The notes under the pieces were generated by a model, which ran no database searches, was not told the origin of the DNA, and worked only from the letters and a program-made list of their open reading frames with translations. A stretch of DNA of 64,000 nt from Tannockella sp964369175 (GTDB taxonomy: Bacteria > Bacillota_I > Bacilli_A > Erysipelotrichales > Coprobacillaceae): contig CAYJEM010000001.1 in NCBI GenBank assembly GCA_964369175.1, positions 1 through 64,000 on the forward strand, read 5' to 3'. The translations under genes were made by a program, and so were the position numbers. Positions 49,615-58,882 of the stretch are shown here, in pieces. How positions within the stretch are numbered: the stretch's first letter is position 1; every line of letters starts with the position of its first letter.

Positions 49615-51325
49615 AATATACTTCGTTTATATACATTTTGTCTTCTTCAAGCGTATCTGTATCATTTGTCATCATTGTACAATGTTTGCTAATGTTTCCA
49701 TCAAGCTTTAGTTTTGTATCGACAGTAATTGTATGTTCATTATATTCTTTAAAAGCAGAAAGTAAGTTTATGACATCATCTTTTGATTTATATATGACTT
49801 CACTAAAATTAATCTTATCATCATTCACTGAGTAAACTCCATAGCAGCGCAGTTCATTGTCTTTGTATACGGTAGCTATTGATTGATTAAATGCTTCTAA
49901 TTGTTTCTCTGTTAATAATTTATAGTAATCTATATCACGAGTTCTAGATCCTTTAAAATGTTTTGTGTATTCGTTATATAAACTTACTAGGTCATCTATT
50001 CTATAATCATTTGTAACACTATATTTTCCAATAAATGATTTTACATCTACATCAATAATGTTATGAAAGTATTGTTTTTTGAAACCAAACTGTTGATAAA
50101 TTTCTGGATGATATGCTTGTAAAAAAATTCTTTTTCCAATATATTGTTTTTCATTTAATACAAAGTTCATTAAGTTTTTAAAGATACCGTTACGTTGGTA
50201 ATTTTCATTGGTAGCGACCCCAAATATAAAGTATACCACTTCCCCATCTTGCATTGTAAAAGGTCGTATTTGAAGAGTTGCTACTAGAGTAGAATCAACT
50301 TTTGCAACATAAACTTTATTGCCTTTTTCATAATACTTTTCAGTAAAGTAGTATTCGGTACTTGATTCACTTTCATCTAAAAAATTCGCTTTCCACAATT
50401 CTTTTATATCTTCAAAATCTTTATCATCAGCAATCGAAATATCCACTTTCTTTTTTGTAATCCATTGCTTTTCTATTTGCTTTATTGGATGCATTGCCTG
50501 CTTTGCTTTACGTAAAGAAGGATTACCCATATCTTCTTCTCTGTTAACATAAGTTGTATCTTGGAAATTACTCTCTAAAAACAGTTTGTTAATGGCTACA
50601 TATAGTCCACGGACATCTTTTTTTGCTTTTTCAACATGAATATGAATCATATCATTTTTCAACAACGAAGCAATAGTAAATGCAACTAGTATATCATCAA
50701 TATATATACACCCTGCTTTCACGCCTAAAATATCTCGATTTTTCAGTAATGTTATTATTCCACTTTTTTCTTTAGCATCATCCAAAATTTCAGGGTGATC
50801 TAATGACCAAATATCATAAAACGCCATTACATTATCAAAATCTTCATCATCATAATTTTTGTAGGCATAGTTGTGATTATCCTTTATAAATCCATTATAA
50901 TGATTACGGCGTTTTTGCATCTTTTTTCCAGATAAAGATACTAAATTACTACGCTCGTACACATAATCATAATAACTAGGTGTTTTTACGTATAAGAATG
51001 TATCATTAAAAACTTCTTGTATATACTTTCTACACTGTGGACTTACTGAATCTACTTGAAATTCAAAATCATGACTCCTTGCATAATCAACCATATATAC
51101 GATTGCATCGTTAATATATTGTTTTTTACAAAAAGGCATAATAAAGAATCGCATATTACGAAAAGTGTGCAATATTATCATAAAGTTTTCATGAATTTCA
51201 TATTCAGTTTTATATACTTCGTTCCACATCATCAGTGTAGTAAAATCATAATTATAGCCCTCAAATGTGCTAAGTTCTAAATATGGTTTTAGTTTTTCGT
51301 AATCATCTATTGTTAATCGTTTCAT
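49613..51325 (-). CDS. Fusion of DUF2156 (LPG-synthase-C-like) and GNAT acetyltransferase domains
   Basis: A 570-residue cytoplasmic protein. Residues 1 to about 290 match DUF2156, an acyltransferase-like fold related to the C-terminal domain of lysyl-phosphatidylglycerol synthase; YEGYNYDFTTLMMWNEVY and REEDMGNPSLRKAK are typical. From about 295 a second acyltransferase follows, with the acetyl-CoA loop as ENYQRNGIFKNLM near 385 and FGFKKQYFHN near 425, like Eis-type GNATs. No membrane segment is present, so it is not a full MprF. TAGGAGA precedes the ATG. Substrate unknown. Confidence 0.8.
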   Translation of the reverse strand: MKRLTIDDYEKLKPYLELSTFEGYNYDFTTLMMWNEVYKTEYEIHENFMIILHTFRNMRFFIMPFCKKQYINDAIVYMVDYARSHDFEFQVDSVSPQCRKYIQEVFNDTFLYVKTPSYYDYVYERSNLVSLSGKKMQKRRNHYNGFIKDNHNYAYKNYDDEDFDNVMAFYDIWSLDHPEILDDAKEKSGIITLLKNRDILGVKAGCIYIDDILVAFTIASLLKNDMIHIHVEKAKKDVRGLYVAINKLFLESNFQDTTYVNREEDMGNPSLRKAKQAMHPIKQIEKQWITKKKVDISIADDKDFEDIKELWKANFLDESESSTEYYFTEKYYEKGNKVYVAKVDSTLVATLQIRPFTMQDGEVVYFIFGVATNENYQRNGIFKNLMNFVLNEKQYIGKRIFLQAYHPEIYQQFGFKKQYFHNIIDVDVKSFIGKYSVTNDYRIDDLVSLYNEYTKHFKGSRTRDIDYYKLLTEKQLEAFNQSIATVYKDNELRCYGVYSVNDDKINFSEVIYKSKDDVINLLSAFKEYNEHTITVDTKLKLDGNISKHCTMMTNDTDTLEEDKMYINEVY

Positions 51326-51332
51326 ATGTCTC

Positions 51333-52535
51333 CTATTGATTTATCGCTAAAGACTGTATAAACTGAATTGCTACCCTTCCTGAATAGCCACCATGACGAA
51401 TAGCCCATGTTAGTGATAGTTCTTTAATTTTAGATAAATCCATTGTAATATTTTTACAGCTTGCAAGAACCTCAATAATTTCTAGATATTGTTTTTTATC
51501 AGGTTTTCCATATAAAATTGATAACCCAAATCGAGTACTTAAAGATATTGTTTCTTGTTTTGTGTCATTAACATGTACATCATCACCTTGTCTTGCAGAC
51601 CAAGTTTGTTTTATTAGATGACGGCGATTACTAGTTGCATAAATGAGAATATTATCAGGTTTCTTTTCTAGCCCACCTTCTATAACCGCTTTTAGATACT
51701 TATATTCAATTTCAAATTCTTCAAATGATAAATCATCCATAAATATAATAAACTTATAATCTCTAGATTGTAATTCTTGAATAATACGTGGTAAATCGAT
51801 AAATTGATGTTTGTACACTTCAACCATACGCAATCCATCTTTATAGTACTTGTTAAGCAATGCTTTAATACTTGTTGACTTACCAGTACCACTGTCACCA
51901 TATAATAACACATTGTTTGCTGATTTGCCTACTAAAAAGGCTTCGGTGTTGTCACATAGCAATTTTGATTGATATTCTATACCTACCAAATCCTCTAAAG
52001 AATCATTACCAATATGAACAATTGGAGATATTTCCGTATCGATATAACGAAATGCTTTGTTTAATCCATATTTCCCTACCCCATATAAGTAATAGTGTTC
52101 TTTTAGAATGTTGTAAAACTCAATATGTGATTTACAATTACTTAATTGCAATTGTAAATCTAGTAAGATATTATGAATTTCTTTATTAATCACTTTCTTT
52201 GAACTTTTATAATTTACTAGCAAATTATAAAGTGCTGGTTCAAGTGTTTTCATCTTAAAAGTATACATAGAATATATTTTTTCTAAATCTAATAGTGTTA
52301 GTTGTTTTAATGAATCACTAATATCTTGTTTTCTCTCTAATGCAAGCGTGAAGCTATTTTCATTATGAACAAGAAAGTAGACAATCATACTTTGCCATAG
52401 ATTATTTTCTAAGTAATATTCATCTGCCATTGCTACAATGTTTTTAAATAGTTTTTCAAAATCTCCCTTATCAAAAAGTTCAAAATTTTCTTGTATAATG
52501 TGTGGGGAAAGTTGTTTATCATATATATATAGCAT
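51333..52535 (-). CDS. DUF815 AAA+-type ATP-binding protein
   Basis: A 400-residue protein with a helical N-terminal half and an ATPase half. Walker A is GDSGTGKST near residue 214, Walker B-like FIIFMDDLSFEEFE lies near 262, followed by TSNRRHL and a later STRFGLSI segment. These match DUF815, conserved but not assigned a function. Its stop lies seven bases before the DUF2156-GNAT start, so the two are one operon. An AAGGAGAT site precedes the ATG. Confidence 0.85.
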   Translation of the reverse strand: MLYIYDKQLSPHIIQENFELFDKGDFEKLFKNIVAMADEYYLENNLWQSMIVYFLVHNENSFTLALERKQDISDSLKQLTLLDLEKIYSMYTFKMKTLEPALYNLLVNYKSSKKVINKEIHNILLDLQLQLSNCKSHIEFYNILKEHYYLYGVGKYGLNKAFRYIDTEISPIVHIGNDSLEDLVGIEYQSKLLCDNTEAFLVGKSANNVLLYGDSGTGKSTSIKALLNKYYKDGLRMVEVYKHQFIDLPRIIQELQSRDYKFIIFMDDLSFEEFEIEYKYLKAVIEGGLEKKPDNILIYATSNRRHLIKQTWSARQGDDVHVNDTKQETISLSTRFGLSILYGKPDKKQYLEIIEVLASCKNITMDLSKIKELSLTWAIRHGGYSGRVAIQFIQSLAINQ

Positions 52536-52550
52536 TTATATCTCCTTATA

Positions 52551-52575
52551 ATTAAAGAAGAGACTTACGTCTCTT
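52551..52575 (-). terminator. Terminator after the UPF0210 gene (minus strand)
   Basis: A perfect AAGAGAC/GTCTCTT stem (52558-52564 with 52569-52575) with a TTAC loop, followed on the minus strand by CTTTAAT. Confidence 0.65.
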
Positions 52576-52576
52576 T

Positions 52577-53941
52577 TTAGTTTTTAAAACTATGAATCGG
52601 TGCAGGAATACGCCCACCACGATTAATAAAATCTTTACAATCAAAAGTACTTACAGGCATTATTGGTGCATATCCAAGCAATCCACCAAATTCGACTATT
52701 TCACCTACATCTTTACCAATTACTGGGATAATACGTACAGCAGTTGTTTTTTGATTAATCATTCCAATAGCCATTTCATCAGCAATAATTCCTGATAAAA
52801 TACTTGCTGGTGTATTACCAGGAATAGCAATCATATCCAAACCTACAGAACATACACAAGTCATAGCCTCTAATTTTTCCAATGTTAAAGAGCCACGTAT
52901 TACTGCATCAATCATTCCTTGATCTTCACTTACAGGAATAAATGCACCAGACAAACCACCAACATAAGAACTTGCCATAACTCCACCTTTTTTTACTTGA
53001 TCATTTAATATAGCAAGTGCAGCAGTTGTCCCAGGACAACCAACACTTTCAAGTCCCATACCTTCTAAACAATCAGCAATACTATCTCCAATAGCAGGAG
53101 TTGGTGCTAGAGATAAATCGATAATTCCAAATGGTATTCCTAATCGTTGAGATGCCTCTAAGGCAACTAGTTGACCAACACGAGTAATTTTAAAAGCCGT
53201 CTTTTTAATTGTTTCACAAAGCTCTCCAAAATCTTTTCCTTTTGCAGTAGCAATAGCATTTTTGACTACTCCTGGGCCACTTACACCAACATTAATAATA
53301 GCATCGGCCTCAGTAACACCATGATACGCTCCAGCCATAAATGGATTATCATCGGGAGCATTACATAAAATAACTAATTTAGCACACCCAATTGAATCAT
53401 TTTCTTTAGTCAATTGCGCTGTATCTAAAATGATTTCTCCCATTAATTTAACTGCATCCATATTAATTCCAGTTTTTGTTGAACCAACATTAACAGAGCT
53501 ACAAACATTACTAGTAACTTTCATTGCTTCTGGAATTGATTTTATTAGTAATTCTTCAGCTTTTGTCATTCCCTTAGAAACTATGGCACTATATCCCCCG
53601 ATAAAGTTTACACCTGTTTCTTTTGCGCATTTATCTAATGTTTTTGCAATTTTAACAAAATCAGCTGTTGTTTTACAGGCATTAGAACCAACAAAACCGA
53701 TTGGTGTAACGCTAATACGTTTGTTTACAATAGGTATCCCATATTTCTTTTCAATAGCTTGTCCAGTTGGTACTAAATCATGTGCAAGTGACGTGATTTT
53801 GTTATAAATATTAAGACAAAGAACATCAATATCATGATCCATACAATCCAATAAACTAATACCTAAAGTAATTGTACGAACATCAAGATTTTCTTGCTCA
53901 ATCATTTTATTTGTTTCATTAACTTCTAATATATTAATCAT
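52577..53941 (-). CDS. UPF0210 (PFL-like, DUF711) family protein
   Basis: A 454-residue protein of the UPF0210 family. It has LDVRTITLGISLLDC near residue 20, GFVGSNACKT, and a Gly-rich C-terminal half with GLSGAFIPVSEDQGM near 337 and PGNTPASILSG. The family fold relates to glycyl-radical (PFL-like) enzymes, but no function is established. It is expressed behind a small ACT-domain gene, a pairing found in many bacteria. Gene start has AAGGAGAC. Confidence 0.9.
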   Translation of the reverse strand: MINILEVNETNKMIEQENLDVRTITLGISLLDCMDHDIDVLCLNIYNKITSLAHDLVPTGQAIEKKYGIPIVNKRISVTPIGFVGSNACKTTADFVKIAKTLDKCAKETGVNFIGGYSAIVSKGMTKAEELLIKSIPEAMKVTSNVCSSVNVGSTKTGINMDAVKLMGEIILDTAQLTKENDSIGCAKLVILCNAPDDNPFMAGAYHGVTEADAIINVGVSGPGVVKNAIATAKGKDFGELCETIKKTAFKITRVGQLVALEASQRLGIPFGIIDLSLAPTPAIGDSIADCLEGMGLESVGCPGTTAALAILNDQVKKGGVMASSYVGGLSGAFIPVSEDQGMIDAVIRGSLTLEKLEAMTCVCSVGLDMIAIPGNTPASILSGIIADEMAIGMINQKTTAVRIIPVIGKDVGEIVEFGGLLGYAPIMPVSTFDCKDFINRGGRIPAPIHSFKN

Positions 53942-53953
53942 AAATGTCTCCTT

Positions 53954-54226
53954 CTATATACGATGCATTTTATTAAAAATATCTTCGTGTTGTAATTTAA
54001 TATCAACACCTATTGATGTACCTAAATCAGTGATTTCATCACAGATTGATCCAAATTCAGCTTTTTTTGAAGTAACATCAACTACCATCATCATATTGAA
54101 GTAACCTTGAATAATTGTTTGTGAGATATCTAATATATTTACTTCTTTTTCTGCTAAAAAAGTACAAATATTAGCAATAATACCAACTTGATCTTTTCCA
54201 ACAACTGTAATAATACCCTTTTCCAT
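53954..54226 (-). CDS. ACT-domain protein, UPF0237 family
   Basis: A 90-residue single ACT domain (GIITVVGKDQVGIIANICTFL at the N-terminus). ACT domains bind small ligands such as amino acids. The gene is first in an operon with UPF0210, 12 bases apart, so it may be its regulatory partner. A TATAAT hexamer (plus-strand 54252-54257) lies upstream. GGAGGG precedes the ATG. Confidence 0.9.
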   Translation of the reverse strand: MEKGIITVVGKDQVGIIANICTFLAEKEVNILDISQTIIQGYFNMMMVVDVTSKKAEFGSICDEITDLGTSIGVDIKLQHEDIFNKMHRI

Positions 54227-54290
54227 AAATAACCCTCCTTATATTTACGATATTATAGCATAAAAAAACATGTAAAAAAAGAGATTGTAT

Positions 54291-54324
54291 ACAAAAAAGC
54301 TACGACTACATTGTAATCATAGCT
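54291..54324 (-). terminator. Intrinsic terminator after the PTS IIB gene (minus strand)
   Basis: On the minus strand a 12-bp stem with G-U pairs (plus positions 54298-54309 with 54313-54324) is followed by a run of six T. Confidence 0.8.
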
Positions 54325-54342
54325 ATATTTTCTTAAAAACTA

Positions 54343-54657
54343 CTATCCCATTAATTTTAATGCCGCTTCAAATACTGATTTTCCGTTCATAGTTCCATAA
54401 TCTCTCATGTCGATTACGTCTACAGGGATAACTCCACCTTTACGACCAGCTGCTAATTTTTCAATAGCTGCTCTTTGGAAGCGAACTTGTGGTCCTAGTA
54501 AAATAACGTCAACTTCTTCTAAAACTCTTGGTGCATCTGAGAATGGTAATGCAAAGATTTTACATTCAATACCAGCTTCTTTAGCTGCAACCTCCATTTT
54601 TGTTACTAATAAACTTGTTGACATTCCTGCCGAACATACTAATAAAATATTTTTCAT
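54343..54657 (-). CDS. PTS system IIB component, lactose/cellobiose type
   Basis: A 104-residue phospho-carrier of the CelA/ChbB type. The phosphorylated Cys is in LLVCSAGMSTSLLV near residue 8, and LLGPQVRF near 58 is typical. It would receive phosphate from a IIA and pass it to a sugar on a IIC. The ATG is fixed by AAGGAG at its upstream side; a longer upstream reading covers its promoter. No IIA, IIC, glycosidase or regulator gene is adjacent, which is unusual. Confidence 0.9.
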   Translation of the reverse strand: MKNILLVCSAGMSTSLLVTKMEVAAKEAGIECKIFALPFSDAPRVLEEVDVILLGPQVRFQRAAIEKLAAGRKGGVIPVDVIDMRDYGTMNGKSVFEAALKLMG

Positions 54658-54685
54658 AGTTTCTACTCCTTTATTGTATATACTA

Positions 54686-54714
54686 ATAATACCAATTTTT
54701 ACATAAATTGTAAA
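54686..54714 (-). promoter_or_regulatory. Sigma-A-type promoter of the PTS IIB gene
   Basis: Reading the minus strand, TTTACA (plus 54709-54714) and TATTAT (plus 54686-54691) are 17 bp apart. The plus strand at 54709-54722 reads TGTAAACACTTTCT, which differs from the cre consensus TGNAANCGNTNNCA at two fixed positions. It overlaps the -35 box, so catabolite control is possible. Confidence 0.55.
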
Positions 54715-54729
54715 CACTTTCTTTTTAAA

Positions 54730-54767
54730 AGGAGTTAATAAAATTATTTTTAATTTTTTTAACTCCT
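54730..54767 (-). terminator. Possible terminator after the surface-protein gene (minus strand)
   Basis: AGGAGTTA (54730-54737) and TAACTCCT (54760-54767) can pair around an AT-rich loop of 22 bases; the arm near 54760 overlaps the stop codon. On the minus strand TTTTAAAAAG follows. The long loop makes this uncertain. Confidence 0.4.
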
Positions 54768-56108
54768 ATATAAATAGATATAATTTGAAAGGATAATTGA
54801 CGTTAATAGCGCAATACCATGAAAGACTGGTGAATATGTCATCCCAAAGAAAATATATAATGATATGACAGAAAATATTACAAAAATATTAATATTTTTA
54901 TACCACAATTTAGTTTCTTCTTTAAATTTATTAATATAATACATGAAAACTATATACATCAATATTAATATACTGCCATATAATTTTGAAAAATCATTTG
55001 CATATAAATAATCTCCAGTTACGTTATTTAAAAGCATATTATTATTTGTAGTTTGCGATGAATAATTTGTAATATTTTCAACTGTATAAATATTACTTTC
55101 ATGGTATTTAATATCTTTTACCTCTTTATTTGTATAATTACTTATTTCATTATATGTATTATTTATACTTGAATAATCATCACTTTTATGACTTGGACTA
55201 ATTTCTATATCATTACTTGGATCACTATCCTCGAAATCAGGTTGTTTGATATTGCTTTCTAACAATATTATATTTCTTTGCTCATTGACAACGTTCCCAT
55301 CACTATCTTCGATTGAATAGTTAACTATATTTTCACCCACAATAATATTTTTTTCATCAATTGTCGGATACTTGATTTTTGATGTAATATCATTATCTTC
55401 CTTGTCATATCCACTTACACCACTAATTACATCAATCTCATCAATATTATGTATATAAATATCACTAAGACCACTAATTGTCGGCAATTTATTAGATGTA
55501 ATTGAAATGTTATACTTAATGACAGTGTTATAGTAATTAACATTTAACGAAACAATTCCGCCATCTCTAGATATATCATTGATGGCATTAAACTCTTGGC
55601 TAGTATAATTTATGTTACCCTGATTTGAATCATAAGGAATAGTAACAATTGTAGACAAATGATTTAGTAAGTCTTCATGGGTAAAAGTCACTGCTTCTTG
55701 ATAACTTAGTTGAATGTTTGAAACAATACTATACCCTTCATACCTATTACTGTCATTATAATTACGCAAATCAAATAAATTAAGATACTCGTTCGATTCA
55801 ATAGAATATTTATACTCTTTATTTAATGATGTATCACATGATCTATAATTAATAATATAATTATTTGCATCATTGCTTAATATGTCAGTTGATGATGTAT
55901 CATGTACCTCTTTTCCATTTGGGGTGATAATAGAATCAACAACTACATTTGAGCTTGGTTGAATGTTTATTGTAACTGCTTGATTTCCATCAATATAATC
56001 AAGATTATAATATATATATAGTAATTCATCTTGTTCTAATCCAAATACTTTACTAGGATGAACTATAATTAAAGCTATTAAAAATATAAAAAAACATTTA
56101 GACTTCAT
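54759..56108 (-). CDS. Unrecognised exported protein with Ig-like region and C-terminal membrane helices
   Basis: A 449-residue protein with a signal peptide (about 1-23, cleavage near VFG-LEQ). A long Asn/Ser/Asp-rich extracellular part follows, with C-terminal hydrophobic helices at about 368-388, 400-417 and 422-445. Residues about 205-285 (SGLSDIYIHN to YSIEDSDGN) look like a DUF5011-type Ig-like repeat: VSGYDKEDNDITSKI then VGENIVNYSIEDSDGN. There is no LPXTG anchor. No family for the whole protein was recognised. GAGG precedes the ATG. Neighbours give no functional clue. Confidence 0.75.
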   Translation of the reverse strand: MKSKCFFIFLIALIIVHPSKVFGLEQDELLYIYYNLDYIDGNQAVTINIQPSSNVVVDSIITPNGKEVHDTSSTDILSNDANNYIINYRSCDTSLNKEYKYSIESNEYLNLFDLRNYNDSNRYEGYSIVSNIQLSYQEAVTFTHEDLLNHLSTIVTIPYDSNQGNINYTSQEFNAINDISRDGGIVSLNVNYYNTVIKYNISITSNKLPTISGLSDIYIHNIDEIDVISGVSGYDKEDNDITSKIKYPTIDEKNIIVGENIVNYSIEDSDGNVVNEQRNIILLESNIKQPDFEDSDPSNDIEISPSHKSDDYSSINNTYNEISNYTNKEVKDIKYHESNIYTVENITNYSSQTTNNNMLLNNVTGDYLYANDFSKLYGSILILMYIVFMYYINKFKEETKLWYKNINIFVIFSVISLYIFFGMTYSPVFHGIALLTSIILSNYIYLYRS

Positions 56109-56182
56109 ATTACCTCAATTCTCACACACAATTCATAGTATAACAGTAGAGATTATAGTTTTCAATAACATAATCTACATTT

Positions 56183-56716
56183 TTACTCGTTTTTATTATA
56201 TAAAATATATTTTTTTGCATTAAAAGTTCTCTTGTTATCAAACGAGCGATACGTTGTATCACACAAATATTGAAAATTTAATTTTTGAATGATTTTTTTC
56301 GAACCAATATTATCCAAAGCATGCATACAATATACATGCTTGATGTAAGGTGCTGAAAATAAAAAGTCGATAACACAACGCGCCGCTTCACTCACATAGC
56401 CTTTATTCCATTCTTTTTTCATAATACAGTATCCTAGTTCGTATCCACTATCGACATCATTATAATTAAGGCTTATCGACCCAATAAGTACATTTGTTTC
56501 ATTTAAAACGATCCCCCATAAATAATTAGATGATGAACTATTTTCTGCTTCAGCCATTAACCACTCTTTAGTAATTTCAACAGAATCATGTATATTCCAT
56601 CGTAAATATATTACCACTTCGCTATCACTCGTCCAATTCTTATAAGCAATGCTAGCATCATCAACTGTTAGTGGACGTATAATTAATCTTTTTGTATTCA
56701 AAGTTGGTGTCTTCAT
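56183..56716 (-). CDS. GNAT-family N-acetyltransferase (RimJ/RimL type)
   Basis: A 177-residue acetyltransferase. The start TLNTKRLIIRPLTVDDA, the YELGYCIMKKEWNKGYVSEA acetyl-CoA-binding segment near residue 90, and the ALDNIGSKKIIQKLNF motif near 135 are typical of ribosomal-protein or antibiotic acetyltransferases. ATG at 56716 has AGGTGG upstream. The gene follows the nitroreductase gene within about ten bases. The substrate is unknown. Confidence 0.88.
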   Translation of the reverse strand: MKTPTLNTKRLIIRPLTVDDASIAYKNWTSDSEVVIYLRWNIHDSVEITKEWLMAEAENSSSSNYLWGIVLNETNVLIGSISLNYNDVDSGYELGYCIMKKEWNKGYVSEAARCVIDFLFSAPYIKHVYCMHALDNIGSKKIIQKLNFQYLCDTTYRSFDNKRTFNAKKYILYNKNE

Positions 56717-56725
56717 GATTTCCAC

Positions 56726-57466
56726 CTATTTAAATGAATCCAAGTATTCTTGAACAGATTTAGTCATTTCAACACTGAAATCACTATTATATTTTCGTTT
56801 ACAAAAAGCTTGAATTTCTTCATTAAACGAAATTTTATCTTTACCATCTTGTTTAGCACGATTTTCATAACATTCAACTACTTGACTATCATCAAGATGT
56901 GGATACTGGTTTATCCCTACGATAAATTTTTTATCAAATCTAGAAGGTTTTCTTCTATTTTTTTGATGTTTTGTTGGATATCCTAAAACAAGCATACACA
57001 CAGGAATAGTGTGCTCTGGAAGGTTCAATAATTTACGATGTAGACTACAATTTTCTAAAATATCACCAATATAGCAACTTCCCAACCCTAAACTTTGAGC
57101 CGCAACTACCATGTTTTGTGCTGCAATGGTTGCATCTGTAATAGCTAGCATAATATCCCCTACACCTAATTTTCTAGGATTGGTATTGGCTAATGCATAA
57201 GACTGCATCCAACGTGTATGATCTGCCACAAAAATAAATACTAACGGTGCAGTAGCAATGAATGGTTGATTGTCACAAGTTTTTGCAAGAGTATCTTTTA
57301 TCTTTTGATCAGTAACATCAATTATACTGTACAGTAATTGATTACCTGCAGATGGAGCTTGTAAAGTAGCATCAAGAATAATGTCTTTTATCTCATTTGA
57401 AACATCAATATTTTCAAATACACGGACTGATTTCCGTTTATATAAACTCTTAATTATAGCATTCAT
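56726..57466 (-). CDS. Nitroreductase-family oxidoreductase
   Basis: A 246-residue FMN-dependent nitroreductase-fold protein. KRKSVRVFEN near residue 10, APSAGNQL near 37, the AAQNMVVAAQSLGLGSCYIG segment near 113 and LPEHTIPVCMLVLGYP near 150 match NfrA/NfsA-like enzymes that reduce flavins, quinones or nitro compounds with NAD(P)H. AAGGAGG precedes the ATG. It is transcribed before the GNAT gene. Confidence 0.88.
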   Translation of the reverse strand: MNAIIKSLYKRKSVRVFENIDVSNEIKDIILDATLQAPSAGNQLLYSIIDVTDQKIKDTLAKTCDNQPFIATAPLVFIFVADHTRWMQSYALANTNPRKLGVGDIMLAITDATIAAQNMVVAAQSLGLGSCYIGDILENCSLHRKLLNLPEHTIPVCMLVLGYPTKHQKNRRKPSRFDKKFIVGINQYPHLDDSQVVECYENRAKQDGKDKISFNEEIQAFCKRKYNSDFSVEMTKSVQEYLDSFK

Positions 57467-57500
57467 AGAATTCCTCCTTATAATAAACTAAGTGTACCAT

Positions 57501-57530
57501 AAAAAAATAACAAGGTATACACCCTGTTAT
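57501..57530 (-). terminator. Intrinsic terminator after the permease gene (minus strand)
   Basis: On the minus strand ATAACAGGG pairs with CCTTGTTAT (plus 57522-57530 with 57507-57515, one G-U pair) and is followed by a T-run. The 5' arm overlaps the stop codon. Confidence 0.85.
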
Positions 57531-58882
57531 TTTTTGTTTTTCTTATATAACAATAATCCGACAACTTGAATTACTACAAAAACAATTAGATAGTAATATA
57601 CATTTTGACCATGTGCAACAAACGCTGCAACTATCATAAATAATGCACTGATAATACCTAGTAGCGGGATTACTTTTCCCTTTAATAATCCTAAATCACG
57701 TTCCTTATGAATTAACATTATAAACATTGGTATATAAAGCGCATAAAGCGTTATAATCGGTAACTCTGATGAATCAAATGCAAATGGACCAAACCATGCT
57801 GTAGGTGCAAGTTGTGAACCATAAAAATATACTAACCAGAGTGCAGCTACTAATAATCCTGCAATTGCAGAATTGGTTGGCATATTTGTTGTTTTATCTA
57901 CTTCCTTAGTTATTTCTGGTTTAATTCCTTGACCACGCATTGCTAGTGAATAAAACCCACGAGTACAACCAAGCATTAATCCGTTTAGTGTTCCTAAACA
58001 TGAAATAACTACAAAAACAAATAATGCAGTTCCACCAACATCTGTAAAGATTGTTGAAAATGCAAGCTTTGCACCTTGTTCACCTTGTGACATGATAACA
58101 GAGTTTTCAACAGCTCCTGCTAAACCTATATAATAAAGAATATAAGTAATCATAATTAAGATTGTACCGAATAATAATGCTTTTGGTAAATTCTTTTTTG
58201 GATCACGCAGTTCAGAATTAATACTTGTTGCAATGATCCATCCTTCATATGCAAATGCTGTAGCAACCACTGCTCCAAATAATGGATTACCAGTAACCTG
58301 CGCAGTAGCAGTCGTAAAGTTTTCAATTAAGATACCATTTTGTAAACCAATAATTGTTCCAAATATTGCCATTAAAAACAAAGGAACTAATTTAATGACA
58401 GTTGTTGTTACTTGAAATTTTCCAGCTAAAATTGGTGACAATGCATTTAATGCATAACTACCAATTAAATAAATCATTGCTATTACCATTACTTCAGGAC
58501 CAACGATGCTCATTTCCCCATTACCAATTAAAACAACTGTATATCTAGCAGAAACCCAAGCAAGTACACTTGTAAGTGCTGGAGTATATATAACCGTGCT
58601 AAACCATCCAATAAAATAACCATATTTTGGCCCTACTGTTGCTTCAGCATAATCAACTAGTCCATTTACTGTATTATATCTAGTAGCCATAATCGCAAAA
58701 TTATAAGCACATACAATCATGATTAGACCACCTAGTAACCACGCAAGTATACCAATTGGTAAGTTACCACCAGTTTCAATTAAAATCTTTTCTGCTTTAA
58801 AAAACACACCACTTCCAATGACAATCCCTACTACCATTGCTATTGCGGTAAATAGTCCATATTTTTTCTTTAATTCTTCCAT
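57527..58882 (-). CDS. APC-superfamily amino-acid permease
   Basis: A 451-residue protein with about 12 membrane helices. The first helix motif VVGIVIGSGVFF near residue 19 is the substrate backbone-binding loop of the APC/LAT group. AFAYEGWIIATSINSELRDPKKNLPKA near 215 is typical of the sixth helix and following loop. Substrate cannot be assigned; serine/threonine exchangers are similar. AGGAGGG precedes the ATG. It is a single-gene unit with a long upstream gap. Confidence 0.88.
   Translation of the reverse strand: MEELKKKYGLFTAIAMVVGIVIGSGVFFKAEKILIETGGNLPIGILAWLLGGLIMIVCAYNFAIMATRYNTVNGLVDYAEATVGPKYGYFIGWFSTVIYTPALTSVLAWVSARYTVVLIGNGEMSIVGPEVMVIAMIYLIGSYALNALSPILAGKFQVTTTVIKLVPLFLMAIFGTIIGLQNGILIENFTTATAQVTGNPLFGAVVATAFAYEGWIIATSINSELRDPKKNLPKALLFGTILIMITYILYYIGLAGAVENSVIMSQGEQGAKLAFSTIFTDVGGTALFVFVVISCLGTLNGLMLGCTRGFYSLAMRGQGIKPEITKEVDKTTNMPTNSAIAGLLVAALWLVYFYGSQLAPTAWFGPFAFDSSELPIITLYALYIPMFIMLIHKERDLGLLKGKVIPLLGIISALFMIVAAFVAHGQNVYYYLIVFVVIQVVGLLLYKKNKK

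Noticed and set aside
49638..49835. Plus-strand ORF opposite the DUF2156-GNAT gene
   Set aside because: Antisense shadow without ribosome binding site or domain; the minus-strand gene has both.
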